Shown here: piece by piece, positions 40,519-49,851 of the stretch
How positions within the stretch are numbered: the stretch's first letter is position 1
How the letters are laid out: each line of letters opens with the position of its first letter
NCBI RefSeq assembly: GCF_002895925.1
Contig: NZ_NWUO01000011.1
Span: 94,470 to 158,469, forward strand
DNA: 64,000 nucleotides
DNA from: Mixta theicola
Lineage (GTDB): Bacteria > Pseudomonadota > Gammaproteobacteria > Enterobacterales > Enterobacteriaceae
Direction of reading: 5' to 3'
Notes under the pieces: generated by a model
Told to the model about the DNA's origin: nothing
Databases searched by the model: none
Seen by the model: the letters and a program-made list of their open reading frames with translations, nothing else
Translations under genes and position numbers: made by a program

Positions 40519-41202
40519 ATGTATAAAAGGATTTTTTGCTCGCTGTTTATGCTGGCACTGGTTAATAGCGTCGCGACAGCAGGCGTTATCGTGGGCGGCA
40601 CGCGCATTATTTTCCACGGTGAAAAAAAAGAGACCGCGATTAGCGTAGCTAATCCTGATGACCACGCCTGGTTAATCCAGTCGTGGGTCGAAAGTCCCGA
40701 TAAAAATAAAGCGCCCTTTATCTTCTCGCCGCCGCTTTTCCGCCTCGATAGCCAACAAAAAAATGTTTTACGCCTGATCTATACCGGTACTCCTTTACCG
40801 CAGGATCGTGAAAGCCTGTTTTGGGCCAATATAAAATCCATCCCCAGCGCGTCAAGTGAAGAAAATATATTGCAGATTGCGATTAAAACGCAGATCAAAC
40901 TTATCTGGCGTCCCGCCAGCCTGGAAAAAACGGTTCACCGCTCAGAGATGGCCAAACTCAGCTGGAGCTGGCAGCAGGGTAAGCTGCAGGTAAACAACCC
41001 AACGCCGTATTACATGAATTTTCATTCAATAGATGTTAATGGCAAGGCCATTGCCGATATGAAATGGGTCGCGCCTTTTGCCGTTAAACAGTATGCCTTA
41101 CCCCAGCTGGCGCGTTCCGGGAAAGTGAGCTGGCGGCTGATAAATGATTATGGCGCGATAACCCGCCCCTTTGAGGCGACTTATTCATCACACAGCAAAT
41201 AA
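40519..41202 (+). CDS. Periplasmic fimbrial chaperone (PapD/FimC family)
   Basis: 227 residues from ATG 40519. Signal peptide to about residue 22 (VNSVATA). Two Ig-like domains: GGTRIIFHGEKKETAISVAN is the N-terminal strand region, FWANIKSIPS the family motif, and IKLIWRPASL leads into domain 2. It folds pilin subunits by donor-strand complementation and carries them to the usher. Follows the pilin gene by 55 nt. Confidence 0.95.
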   Translation: MYKRIFCSLFMLALVNSVATAGVIVGGTRIIFHGEKKETAISVANPDDHAWLIQSWVESPDKNKAPFIFSPPLFRLDSQQKNVLRLIYTGTPLPQDRESLFWANIKSIPSASSEENILQIAIKTQIKLIWRPASLEKTVHRSEMAKLSWSWQQGKLQVNNPTPYYMNFHSIDVNGKAIADMKWVAPFAVKQYALPQLARSGKVSWRLINDYGAITRPFEATYSSHSK

Positions 41203-41229
41203 AGCAAATTTATCGTTAAGGAAAAGAAT

Positions 41230-43743
41230 ATGGCGGAGGGTAAATTACGCCACTTATTATTGCCGTGCATTATTACGGCAGGTATGCAGGTAAACAGCGG
41301 ATATGCAGTCACGTTTAATCCAGCGCTGCTGGAACGCCACGGGCTGGAAAACGAAGCGGTCGATCTTTCCGCTTTTGAAAATAGTCCCCTTTTACCTGGC
41401 ACTTATCGGGTTGAGATCGTTGTTAATAATCAGCCGAAGGAGACGCGTGACGTTACCTTTCGCCAGCAACGCACCAGCGACGGAACGCAGGAGCTCATGC
41501 CCTGCCTGAGCGTTGACAGTCTGGCTGGCTATGGCGTGAACGTGGCGCGCTATCCTGCACTTCAGCAGAACGACGGCTGTGCCGATCTGACGCAGATTAG
41601 CGACGCCGTTGCCCGGCTGGACGTTAATGCCCAGCGGCTGCTGTTAAGTATTCCGCAGGCGGCGTTAAATTATCAGGCCCGTGAGACAGTATCGCCGGAG
41701 CGGTGGGACAACGGTATCAACGCGCTGCTGCTTAACTATCGCTTCAGCGGGGCGCACAACGAGGCGCTGGTAGCTCATCGCCATAATGACGATAGCCAGT
41801 TTTTAAGCCTGCGGCCCGGCATTAACATCGGGCCGTGGCGAGTGCGTAACTACAGCACCTGGTCGCACAGCCGTAATAATCAGGGCGACTGGAATAATTT
41901 TTATACTTATCTGCAGCGCGAGATTGTGCCGCTACAGGGACAGCTTACGCTGGGGGAGAGCACCTCTCCTGGCGATATGTATGACAGCGTTAACTTTCGT
42001 GGCGTACAGCTGGCCTCGGATGAGGATATGCTGCCGGACAGCCTGAGAGGCTATGCGCCGGTGGTGCGCGGCATTGCCCGCAGCCATGCGCAGGTTAGCG
42101 TTTACCAGAACGGCCAAATTATCTATCAGACCTACGTCGCACCCGGCGCCTTCGCGATTGCGGATATTTATCCTACCGGCGGCAGCGGCGATCTTAGCGT
42201 TACCATTAACGAAGCGGACGGCAGCGAACAGCAGCTGGTGGTGCCTTTTGCCTCGGTTCCGGTATTACAGCGCGAAGGACATATTAAATACAGCCTGACC
42301 GGCGGCGAATATCGCGGCTACGATAACGGCCACGACGGCAAACTGTTTTTCCAGGCGACCGGCATTATCGGCCTGCCGCAGGCGTTTACGCTGTATGGCG
42401 GCACGCAGCAGGCGGAGAAGTATCGCTCGCTGGTGGCGGGCGTCGGTAAAAACCTGGGCCAGCTGGGCGCGTTATCGCTGGACGCCACGCTGGCGCATAG
42501 TCGGCCAGCCCATCTGGACAGTTCGCAGGGCCACGCCTGGCGGCTGCGCTACGGCAAAAATTTTATTAACACCGGCACCAGCGTGGCGCTGGCGGGTTAT
42601 CGCTATGCGACCAGCGGCTTTTATAGTCTGAACGACGTGCTGGATAGCTACGAGCACGAGCGCCTATGGCAGTGGGATCGACGTCGGCAGCGGGCCGAGC
42701 TAACGCTAACGCAGAACCTGTGGACCGGGGCGGGCGCGCTAACGCTCAGTGCGATTAATGAAGATTACTGGGATGACCAGCATCAGACTCGCTCCCTGAA
42801 TTTTGGCTACAACAATAGCTGGAGCAGCATCAGCTTTAGCCTGAACTACAGCTATAACCGCAACATCATCAAACCGGCATGGCGCGATAAAAGCGCGCGT
42901 GAGGATCAGGTGCTGGCGTTTTCGCTCAGCATACCGCTTAGCCGCAGTTCCGGTCATACCTGGGCCAACTATCAGATGACCAGCGCCCGCCACGGTAGCA
43001 CCAGCCACTCGGCAGGGCTGAGCGGTACCGCGCTTGCCGATAATAACCTGAGCTGGAGCCTGCGTCAGGGCTATACCAACCACAACGAAGGCAGCGGCGG
43101 CAGCGCGGAAGTGGACTTTCGCGGCGGCTATGGCGAAGCGGATGCAGGCTACGCCTGGGATCGCCATAGCCGACGCCTGAGCTACGGCCTTAGCGGCGCG
43201 CTGGTAGCGCATCGGGACGGCATTACGTTCAGCCAGCCGCTGGGCGAGACGGTGGCGCTGGTTAAAGCGCCGGGCATCGCCGACGCTTCGGTACTTAATC
43301 AGACCGGCGTTAGTACCGACTTTCGCGGCTATACGCTGGTGCCCTATATGCGCGCTTATCGCGTGAACGAGATAATGCTCGATCCGCTGTCGCTGCCGGA
43401 TACGGTTGAGCTGCAGAATAGCACTCAGCTGGTGGTTCCCACTCGCGGCGCGGTGGTACGGGCTGATTTTAGCGGCAGAATCGGTCAGCGCGCTTTAATT
43501 ACGCTGGTTCGCCGTAATGGCCTGCCGGTTCCGTTTGGGGCAACGGTCACGCTTGCCGGTGAAGTGGATAATTACAGCAGCATCGTCGGCGATAATGGCG
43601 AGGTCTGGCTGAGCGGTCTGGCAGAGCAGGTGTCGCTACAGGTGAACTGGGGCAGCCGCAGCGATAGCCATTGTCGCGCCGATTTTACCCTGCCAGAGGT
43701 GAAAGACGACATCGTGACTCAGCTACAGACCACTTGCCAATAA
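41230..43743 (+). CDS. Outer-membrane fimbrial usher (FimD/PapC family)
   Basis: 837 residues. Signal peptide to GYA near residue 26, N-terminal chaperone-binding domain (VTFNPALLERHG, PGTYRVEIVVN), 24-strand barrel with the plug, and C-terminal domains with a Cys pair (SHCRADF and TTCQ). YAPVVRGIARSHAQVSVYQNG is typical of ushers. AAGGAAAAG precedes the ATG. It secretes and orders the subunits. Confidence 0.96.
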   Translation: MAEGKLRHLLLPCIITAGMQVNSGYAVTFNPALLERHGLENEAVDLSAFENSPLLPGTYRVEIVVNNQPKETRDVTFRQQRTSDGTQELMPCLSVDSLAGYGVNVARYPALQQNDGCADLTQISDAVARLDVNAQRLLLSIPQAALNYQARETVSPERWDNGINALLLNYRFSGAHNEALVAHRHNDDSQFLSLRPGINIGPWRVRNYSTWSHSRNNQGDWNNFYTYLQREIVPLQGQLTLGESTSPGDMYDSVNFRGVQLASDEDMLPDSLRGYAPVVRGIARSHAQVSVYQNGQIIYQTYVAPGAFAIADIYPTGGSGDLSVTINEADGSEQQLVVPFASVPVLQREGHIKYSLTGGEYRGYDNGHDGKLFFQATGIIGLPQAFTLYGGTQQAEKYRSLVAGVGKNLGQLGALSLDATLAHSRPAHLDSSQGHAWRLRYGKNFINTGTSVALAGYRYATSGFYSLNDVLDSYEHERLWQWDRRRQRAELTLTQNLWTGAGALTLSAINEDYWDDQHQTRSLNFGYNNSWSSISFSLNYSYNRNIIKPAWRDKSAREDQVLAFSLSIPLSRSSGHTWANYQMTSARHGSTSHSAGLSGTALADNNLSWSLRQGYTNHNEGSGGSAEVDFRGGYGEADAGYAWDRHSRRLSYGLSGALVAHRDGITFSQPLGETVALVKAPGIADASVLNQTGVSTDFRGYTLVPYMRAYRVNEIMLDPLSLPDTVELQNSTQLVVPTRGAVVRADFSGRIGQRALITLVRRNGLPVPFGATVTLAGEVDNYSSIVGDNGEVWLSGLAEQVSLQVNWGSRSDSHCRADFTLPEVKDDIVTQLQTTCQ

Positions 43744-43766
43744 CCCGGCGCGAAGAGGAATACGCA

Positions 43767-44711
43767 ATGAAAAAGCTAACGAGCGCGCTGGTGGTTATCG
43801 CTGGCATCATAACGGCAACCAGCGGCTGGGCTGCAGGCTGCGACATCGGCGTGCCAAAAACGCAGCGGTTAATCCTGTCGGATTTGATTGTCGATCCTAA
43901 CCTGCCGCCCGGCAGCCTGCTTGACAGTAAAATTATCAACGTAGCGGGATGGATGGCGCAGAGCTGCACCGGCAGCGTCCAGTATCAATCCACCATGGCC
44001 GGCAGCTGGAGCAGGCCAAGCGCGATTATGCCGGGCGTTTATGACACGGACGTGCCGGGCGTCGGCGTTAAAATTACGGACTATCGATTCTCCGACAGCT
44101 TTGTACCGCTGGCCGCCACGCTGACGCCAGGAGACGATACCCCGATGCTTGGCTCCGATATTCAGCTGCTGTTTTACCGCACCGGCGATATTACGCCGGG
44201 CAGCTTTTCCGGTGGCGAGGTGGCGCGCTTCTCCCTGCCGGACAGCAATGGCAACTTAACCAACGTGCTTAGCCTGCAGATGGTATCCGGCGCTGTACGC
44301 ATAAAAAGCTGCTATGCCAAAACACCTCATCTGACGGTGCAGCTGGGAAGCATTAGCCGCAGCGCCTTTGGTAGCTACGGCAGTACCGTTGCGCCCACTG
44401 CTTTTAATATTGAGCTGCTGTGTCAGGGCGATCTGCCGGTTAACGTCTCCTTTTCCTCCGCCAGCAGTACGCCGTCGCCGGAGCCGGGCATTGTTCCCAT
44501 TGATAACGTACCCGGTGCGGCCACCGGCGTGGCGATTAAAATTATGTATCGCGATGGCAGCCCGCTCTATTTTGATACGCCACGAACCTATCACAACGCA
44601 GGAGAACGCGAGCTTACCATCCCGCTGCTGGCGGCCTATACGCCAATTGGCAATAACGTAACGTCCGGCACGGCGCGTGCGGCGATTACCTTTACGATTA
44701 CCCAAAATTAA
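43767..44711 (+). CDS. Fimbrial tip adhesin
   Basis: 314 residues from ATG 43767 (AGAGGAA upstream). Signal peptide ends GWAAG near residue 21. Twice the size of a pilin, with an N-terminal half lacking pilin motifs (probable receptor-binding domain, Cys at AGCDIG and QSCTGS) and a C-terminal pilin domain (IKSCYAK to LLCQGDLPVNVSF, ending with donor-strand groove features). The last gene of a four-gene chaperone-usher operon. Ligand unknown. Confidence 0.85.
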   Translation: MKKLTSALVVIAGIITATSGWAAGCDIGVPKTQRLILSDLIVDPNLPPGSLLDSKIINVAGWMAQSCTGSVQYQSTMAGSWSRPSAIMPGVYDTDVPGVGVKITDYRFSDSFVPLAATLTPGDDTPMLGSDIQLLFYRTGDITPGSFSGGEVARFSLPDSNGNLTNVLSLQMVSGAVRIKSCYAKTPHLTVQLGSISRSAFGSYGSTVAPTAFNIELLCQGDLPVNVSFSSASSTPSPEPGIVPIDNVPGAATGVAIKIMYRDGSPLYFDTPRTYHNAGERELTIPLLAAYTPIGNNVTSGTARAAITFTITQN

Positions 44712-44763
44712 AACGCAGAGTAAATATGAAGAAAAAGCGCGGTGGATAACAGGGGAAGGGATA

Positions 44764-44793
44764 CTTCACGCCCCGCTATAGCAGGACGTGAAG
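44764..44793. terminator. Inverted repeat between adhesin and yjjA-like gene
   Basis: CTTCACG (44764-44770) and CGTGAAG (44787-44793) could form a stem between two convergent genes. No T-run follows, so activity is uncertain. Confidence 0.35.
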
Positions 44794-44805
44794 AAGTGGA
44801 GCGGC

Positions 44806-45318
44806 TCAGGAGATAAAGTTTTTACCCTGTTTCAGCACCACATCGCAGGCTTTGGTTTTCAGCTTCTCGCCGATTGGCGTATTACTCAGGCTTTTCAGGT
44901 TAAGCTGCTGACCGTTGCCGGTATTCAGCAGCCCCATCAGGCCCTGCTGATAATCGGTCTGCTGCGCCTGTTCGGTGGTGCTTTGCAGGCCCAGCTTGCT
45001 CAGCACCTGATCCTTAATGCTGGTGGCATTATTTTTAATCACGTTATTCTCTACGCAATATTCCATAATTCCGGCGGCATTGGTCATGCTGCTGCTGCTG
45101 ACCGCCTTATCGCCGCCGTTCAGCAGCCCGGACAGGGAAGAGAGCGACAGGCCATTTTGGCTGGTGGTGCCGTTTTGGGTGTTGGTGGTGTTTTGCTGAC
45201 TAAGCTGCGTTGCCGCGCTATTCAGCTGATCCTGCCAGCTGGCCGCCAGTGCCGTTCCCGTCACCATAAAAGAGATCACGCCCGTTGCCAGCGCCAGGCG
45301 CCGTAATGTTGTTTTCAT
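44806..45318 (-). CDS. yjjA: DUF2501 family secreted protein, YjjA-like
   Basis: 170 residues from ATG 45318 with GAGG upstream. Signal peptide MKTTLRRLALATGVISFMV to TALA. The mature protein starts ASWQDQLNSAATQLSQQ and has a Gln/Asn/Thr-rich linker, a Ser/Leu-rich stretch, and CVENNVIKNNATSIKDQVL with one Cys pair. This is the DUF2501 pattern of E. coli YjjA, a periplasmic protein of unknown function. It lies just before leuX and is the last core gene before the island. Confidence 0.8.
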   Translation of the reverse strand: MKTTLRRLALATGVISFMVTGTALAASWQDQLNSAATQLSQQNTTNTQNGTTSQNGLSLSSLSGLLNGGDKAVSSSSMTNAAGIMEYCVENNVIKNNATSIKDQVLSKLGLQSTTEQAQQTDYQQGLMGLLNTGNGQQLNLKSLSNTPIGEKLKTKACDVVLKQGKNFIS

Positions 45319-45501
45319 TGCCAACCTCGGTTAATTCGGCGCGTCAACCACGGCGCGCCCGTTATCAGCTAGTTGGGACTGCCGGAGGCGGACAGAGTTC
45401 CGGAAAGCGCGCCATTCGCGGCCTTAAAGGCAGTGATTGAGAATTGTCTGTACGCTAAGGCGAAATTTTCGACACTTAGCGCACGGGGCGGACAATTGAG
45501 G

Positions 45502-45529
45502 TTGCGCAGGTGGCAGGTAAGGGTATAAT
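45502..45529 (+). promoter_or_regulatory. Promoter of leuX
   Basis: TTGCGC (45502-45507), 16-bp spacer and a perfect TATAAT (45524-45529), 28 nt before the mature tRNA. Confidence 0.8.
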
Positions 45530-45556
45530 CCACAACGTTTTCCGCATCCCTTCCGT

Positions 45557-45641
45557 GCCGGAGTGGCGAAATCGGTAGACGCAGTTGATTCAAAATCAAC
45601 CGTAGAAATACGTGCCGGTTCGAGTCCGGCCTTCGGCACCA
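45557..45641 (+). tRNA. leuX: tRNA-Leu (anticodon CAA)
   Basis: 85 nt ending in CCA. Acceptor stem GCCGGAG pairs with CTTCGGC (one G-U), the anticodon loop is TTCAAAA with anticodon CAA, a long variable arm follows, and the T-arm is GCCGGTTCGAGTCCGGC. Same isoacceptor as E. coli leuX, a well-known island integration site. An integrase follows directly. Confidence 0.98.
45618..45641 (+). other. Predicted attL core in the 3' end of leuX
   Basis: P4-type integrases recombine in the T-arm and 3' end of tRNA genes and leave the gene intact. The integrase begins 200 nt downstream and reads away from the tRNA, so the left junction is in this stretch. The direct-repeat partner (attR) is not in the window, so the exact core cannot be fixed. 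Confidence 0.6.
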
Positions 45642-45841
45642 TCGGAACATCAATAGACGTCAACGGACGTCTTTTTTTGTGCCTGAAATCCAGTATCCGC
45701 AAGGCTTTCCACGCTTTTTCACTCAACCTAAGTCAACCTGAGTCAACCCACATCAACAAGCTCGTGAGTATACTAATGAGTATATTTGCCGATTCGATAT
45801 TACTTGTATACTCACGAGATACCAATGGAAGGAGGACCATT

Positions 45842-47110
45842 ATGGCCCTAACGGATACTAAAGTTCGTTCTGCGAAACCTGAGGAGAAAGAGTATTCACT
45901 TGTTGACGGCGACGGCATGTCCTTACTTGTAAAACCTAGCGGTTCAAAGTATTGGCGATTTCGTTTCCGTTTTGGTGGTAAACAACATTTGATGGCGTTC
46001 GGCGTTTACCCGGATGTTTCGCTGGCGGATGCCAGGAAGAAAAGGGAAGAGGCCAGAAAGCTGGTAGCTGCTGGTATCGATCCTCGTGAGCATAAACGTG
46101 CTGTGAAAGAAGAGCAGGCGAAAGAGATTATTACTTTCGAGAAGGTTGCCAGAGAGTGGCTCACTACCAATCAGAAATGGTCGGAAGATCATGCTAATCG
46201 CGTAAAAAGGAGCCTTGAGGACAATATCTTCCCGGCAATTGGTACTCGCAATATTACTGAACTGGGTACCCGCGATCTGTTAATTCCCATCAAAGTCGTA
46301 GAGACATCTGGACGTCTTGAAGTGGCTTCCCGTCTTCAACAGCGCACCACGGCCATCATGCGTTATGCAGTGCAAAGCGGATTAATTGATTACAACCCGG
46401 CGCAGGAGATGGCGGGGGCGGTAGCTTCCAGTAATCGGCAGCATCGTCCGGCACTGGAGTTAAAGCGCATCCCTGAGTTACTTGAGAAAATAGACGGCTA
46501 TACCGGCAGGCCGCTAACCCGCTGGGCAACGGAACTCACTCTGCTTATTTTTATTCGATCCAGTGAACTGCGTTTTGCTCGCTGGTCAGAGATCGATTTT
46601 GAAACGTCAATGTGGACCATCCCGCCAGAGCGAGAGCCTATTTCGGGCGTGAAACATTCTCAGCGGAGATCAAAGATGCGTACACCTCATCTGGTGCCGC
46701 TTTCAAAGCAGGCGCTGGCGATCCTAAAGCAGATAAAACAGTTCTGTGGTGAACATGAGCTGATTTTTATTGGCGATCACGATCCGCGTAAGCCCATGAG
46801 TGAGAATACGGTAAACAGTGCGCTGCGGGTGATGGGCTATGACACTAAAGTTGAGGTTTGCGGCCACGGCTTCCGTACAATGGCCTGTAGTTCGTTAATT
46901 GAGTCAGGGCTATGGTCGAAGGATGCGGTAGAACGGCAAATGAGTCATATGGAACGTAACTCAGTGCGGGCGGCGTATATCCATAAAGCGGAACATCTGG
47001 ATGAGCGCAAGCTGATGTTGCAGTGGTGGGCTGATTTTCTGGATGCGAACCGGGAGAAGGGGATTACGCCGTTTGACTATGCGAAGATCAACCGGGGGAA
47101 TGGCGAGTGA
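45842..47110 (+). CDS. P4-type tyrosine-recombinase integrase
   Basis: 422 residues from ATG 45842 behind a strong GGAGG; the frame is open back into the tRNA but that part is not coding. N-terminal DUF4102 arm-binding domain (TDTKVRSAKPEEKEYSLVDG), core-binding domain, and the catalytic residues Arg239 (IRSSELR), His342/Arg345 (GHGFRT), His368 (MSH) and Tyr379 (AAYIH). All are present, so the enzyme may be active. It marks the left end of the leuX island. No excisionase is seen nearby. Confidence 0.95.
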   Translation: MALTDTKVRSAKPEEKEYSLVDGDGMSLLVKPSGSKYWRFRFRFGGKQHLMAFGVYPDVSLADARKKREEARKLVAAGIDPREHKRAVKEEQAKEIITFEKVAREWLTTNQKWSEDHANRVKRSLEDNIFPAIGTRNITELGTRDLLIPIKVVETSGRLEVASRLQQRTTAIMRYAVQSGLIDYNPAQEMAGAVASSNRQHRPALELKRIPELLEKIDGYTGRPLTRWATELTLLIFIRSSELRFARWSEIDFETSMWTIPPEREPISGVKHSQRRSKMRTPHLVPLSKQALAILKQIKQFCGEHELIFIGDHDPRKPMSENTVNSALRVMGYDTKVEVCGHGFRTMACSSLIESGLWSKDAVERQMSHMERNSVRAAYIHKAEHLDERKLMLQWWADFLDANREKGITPFDYAKINRGNGE

Positions 47111-47310
47111 GTTGAATGCCTTTATTTCTCGGTTGATGTTTAAATTAAAGCGACCAACCAGCTCAATTAGGGCTAGTTGGTCACTGTATTTTTTACCGTT
47201 GTTATCAAAATTCTATCCGCCAGACAAAAAAGATGTCTGCAATAATGTCTTGAATGTACATATAGTTGCGAGCACCATCGCAAATATGTGCTCATGGATT
47301 ATTCAACGTA

Positions 47311-48186
47311 ATGACCTCTGACAAAACCCTAAAGCAAGCGATATCAAATATCACCATCTGGCGCAAAGGCGAACAGCGTGCGCCACATAAGCCATTATTG
47401 CTGCTGCACGTCCTCTCACACTATCGGCAGGGTCACGATCGCCTGTTTAACTATGGTTCTGAAATCTACGAGCCCCTGTTGGATCTCCTGGAACGTTATG
47501 GACCGCAGCGCCGTGATCAGCGCCCGGACATGCCCTTCTGGCGTTTGAAGGGCGATGGCTTCTGGGAACTACAAAACGCGGAACTGTGCTCAACCAATGG
47601 TAGCCGTCAGCCGCCCCGACGTGAACTCATCGAATATAATGTCGCGGGTGGATTTGATGCCGACAATTTTGCGTTGGTGACAAAAAATCACAGGTTAATT
47701 GATACGCTGGCGCAGCAGCTCTTGGAGGCGCATTTCCCGGCCAGTATTCAGGAAGACATCGCTGATGAGATGGGTTTTGATATTCGCACCTCTCTTCGTC
47801 AACGCGATCCGAAGTTCCGCCAGATGGTGCTACGTGCTTACAATTATCAGTGTGCTATCTGCGGCTTTAACATGCGCCACGACAATGCGCCGATTGCTCT
47901 GGAGGCTGCCCATATCAGATGGAAGCAGCACCATGGCCCTTGTGAAGTACCTAATGGCCTGGCATTGTGCGCAATCCATCATAAAGCGTTTGATCGCGGT
48001 TCGATTGGGCTGGATGAAAATATGCGTGTGATGGTTTCCGGCGCAGTAAATGGTGGTGGGGTGGTACAGCGGCTGTTCTGGGATTTTGCGGGAAAAGCGA
48101 TTGCGTTGCCGCCGGTTAAAGAAAATTATCCGGGCGAACAGTTTGTGGAATGGCACAGGAAAGAGGTGTTCAGAGGCGAGCATTGA
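47311..48186 (+). CDS. SBD-HNH endonuclease, likely acting on phosphorothioated DNA
   Basis: 291 residues from ATG 47311; no strong ribosome site, and a TTG at 47266 is an alternative start. N-terminal half has IWRKGEQRAPHKPLLLLHVL, the signature of the sulfur-binding domain that recognises phosphorothioate DNA; C-terminal half is an HNH nuclease with Cys181-Cys184, AAHI (His201), Asn215 and His223-His224. Related enzymes (ScoMcrA/SprMcrA type) are type IV restriction enzymes that cut DNA carrying sulfur modification. No dnd or ssp genes are nearby, consistent with a stand-alone role. The sulfur specificity is inferred. Confidence 0.8.
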   Translation: MTSDKTLKQAISNITIWRKGEQRAPHKPLLLLHVLSHYRQGHDRLFNYGSEIYEPLLDLLERYGPQRRDQRPDMPFWRLKGDGFWELQNAELCSTNGSRQPPRRELIEYNVAGGFDADNFALVTKNHRLIDTLAQQLLEAHFPASIQEDIADEMGFDIRTSLRQRDPKFRQMVLRAYNYQCAICGFNMRHDNAPIALEAAHIRWKQHHGPCEVPNGLALCAIHHKAFDRGSIGLDENMRVMVSGAVNGGGVVQRLFWDFAGKAIALPPVKENYPGEQFVEWHRKEVFRGEH

Positions 48187-48406
48187 TCTGGGGTAGGGCA
48201 GTTATTTTGCGTGTGGTATACAAACCATTCAGCTGTATTAGCTCAGATTTGACCTGACACATCTATTGTACAGATCCAAACCTGATCTGACAGGCTGTTC
48301 TGTGCCAAAAATGGACGTTGCTATAGTAGGTCAGCATGGCTTCAAATCAGCCCAAAAAAGCTTTATAATTCATAAAGTTTAGTCTATTAGCTTATAGAGA
48401 AAAAAA

Positions 48407-49216
48407 ATGATAAAAGATAGCGGAAGAGAAAAGCTGTCAGACAAAAGATTTGACTCTGTAGTAGCCAAGGATAAGTTTGTTAATAAATTATTTGAAAGAT
48501 TAGTTGCATTAAATATTGAATTTAAAAATGTTAACTTCAGCTACTGTATTTTCGATGCTGCTTACATCAGAAACTGTAGTTTTCAGGATTGTGACTTTAC
48601 TGGTTGCAGATTTTTAAATTGCAACTTAATAGGGTCAAGCTTTAGTGGCTGCAAATTTGACTATGCCACTTTTGATAAGACCCATATTGATAATGACATT
48701 CTTGAAAATGGGTGTCCTGGACTGGACAACCTTAAGCTCAAGTTTGCGCGTTCTTTACGTTTTAATTATCAGCAAATAGGTGATTCAAAATCAGCAAATA
48801 AAGCCATAGCAATCGAACTACAGGCTACAGGAGAGCACCTTCATAAAGCATGGAAATCCAAAGAATCTTATTATCGAAAGAAATATAAAGGACTTGACCG
48901 CTTTAAAATGTTTGGCGAATGGTTTGAGTTTAAGGCACTAGATCTTATCTGGGGAAACGGAGAGTCTGCTTTTAAATTATGCAGGGCTGTTATTGTTATT
49001 CTGTGCATAATAACTTTACATCACGTTCTTAACTATGGTGATCCCAAACTACTTAGCTCATATTTTGACGCGTTAGCAATGTCCCCACAGCTATTTTTGG
49101 GGACATTACAACTCCCTGAGTATTCAACATCGTTTTTGTCAATAGTCGTTCTAGTAAGACTAATTATGTTTGGTTTCTTTATGTCCATAATAATTAAACG
49201 GTTTAATAGGCGATAA
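48407..49216 (+). CDS. Pentapeptide-repeat protein with two-helix membrane module
   Basis: 269 residues. Residues 37-95 are pentapeptide repeats with central Phe/Leu/Ile (FKNVNFSYCIFDAAYIRNCS), a right-handed beta-helix. A charged helical linker 110-180 follows. Then come a hydrophobic helix (about 191-208), a loop with SYFDALAMSPQLFLG, and a second helix (about 240-260) ending KRFNRR. This last part is laid out like a two-helix ion-channel module with a pore loop. Low GC compared with flanks. The next gene starts 2 nt after the stop. No family name recognised; an effector that acts at the membrane is plausible. Confidence 0.75.
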   Translation: MIKDSGREKLSDKRFDSVVAKDKFVNKLFERLVALNIEFKNVNFSYCIFDAAYIRNCSFQDCDFTGCRFLNCNLIGSSFSGCKFDYATFDKTHIDNDILENGCPGLDNLKLKFARSLRFNYQQIGDSKSANKAIAIELQATGEHLHKAWKSKESYYRKKYKGLDRFKMFGEWFEFKALDLIWGNGESAFKLCRAVIVILCIITLHHVLNYGDPKLLSSYFDALAMSPQLFLGTLQLPEYSTSFLSIVVLVRLIMFGFFMSIIIKRFNRR

Positions 49217-49218
49217 TT

Positions 49219-49851
49219 ATGCATATCTATGCTTTTGGTTCGATATGTCGCGGAGAGGTTGATTCATTTTCAGACATTGACATGTTAGCTATTGTCAGTG
49301 GTCGGGATGAAAGGTTTAATCCGAGAGATTACTCGATTTACTCGTATGAACGGATAAATGAACTCTGGAAAGAAGGTAATCCATTCGCTTGGCATCTTTT
49401 TTTGGAATCCAAAATTATTTATTCACCCGATAACATTGATTATTTGCGGAGTTTAGGTAAACCGAGTAACTATAATTCAGGATTGGCTGATTGTGAAAAG
49501 TTTCTAGAGATATTTATTAGTGCTAAAAATTCGATTGAAACATCTGATCTTACAGAGATCTTTGATCTATCTTCAGTGTTTTTGTCGATACGAAATTTTG
49601 CGACATGTTTTTCTTTAGATTGCGATGTAAGACCCGACTTTTCGCGAAATTCCGCACGTAATTTGGGCATTCATAGCATACCAATTTGTGATTTGACCTA
49701 TGAATTATTAGAAAGGGCCAGAGTGCTTTGTACCAGAGGTACTGGTGAAATCCTGAATGCTGATGACATTAAAAAAGTTAAGACTCAATTAGGTTTAATT
49801 GAGTCTTGGATGCGAGAAATAATAAAAGTAATTGGTGGCAAATATGAGTGA
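49219..49851 (+). CDS. MNT-type nucleotidyltransferase
   Basis: 210 residues. The minimal nucleotidyltransferase motif is exact: Gly7-Ser8, ten residues, then Asp19-x-Asp21 in FGSICRGEVDSFSDIDML. The remainder (90-205) is helical and could be a HEPN-like or substrate domain. Starts 2 nt after the pentapeptide gene and overlaps the next by 8 nt, so the three are one operon. MNT enzymes AMPylate or nucleotidylate toxins or tRNAs in several toxin-antitoxin and defence systems. The target here is unknown. Confidence 0.8.
   Translation: MHIYAFGSICRGEVDSFSDIDMLAIVSGRDERFNPRDYSIYSYERINELWKEGNPFAWHLFLESKIIYSPDNIDYLRSLGKPSNYNSGLADCEKFLEIFISAKNSIETSDLTEIFDLSSVFLSIRNFATCFSLDCDVRPDFSRNSARNLGIHSIPICDLTYELLERARVLCTRGTGEILNADDIKKVKTQLGLIESWMREIIKVIGGKYE

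Noticed and set aside
45424..45726. Minus-strand frame across leuX (contains GLEPARISTVDFES)
   Set aside because: This is the well-known false protein produced by the antisense of a tRNA-Leu gene.
45563..45841. Integrase extended upstream into the tRNA
   Set aside because: The frame is open but ATG 45842 has a strong GGAGG and begins the family N-terminus.
48187..48406. Possible IS remnant with two similar GACCTGACA / GATCTGACAGG segments
   Set aside because: The similarity is short and no inverted ends or coding remnant support an element.
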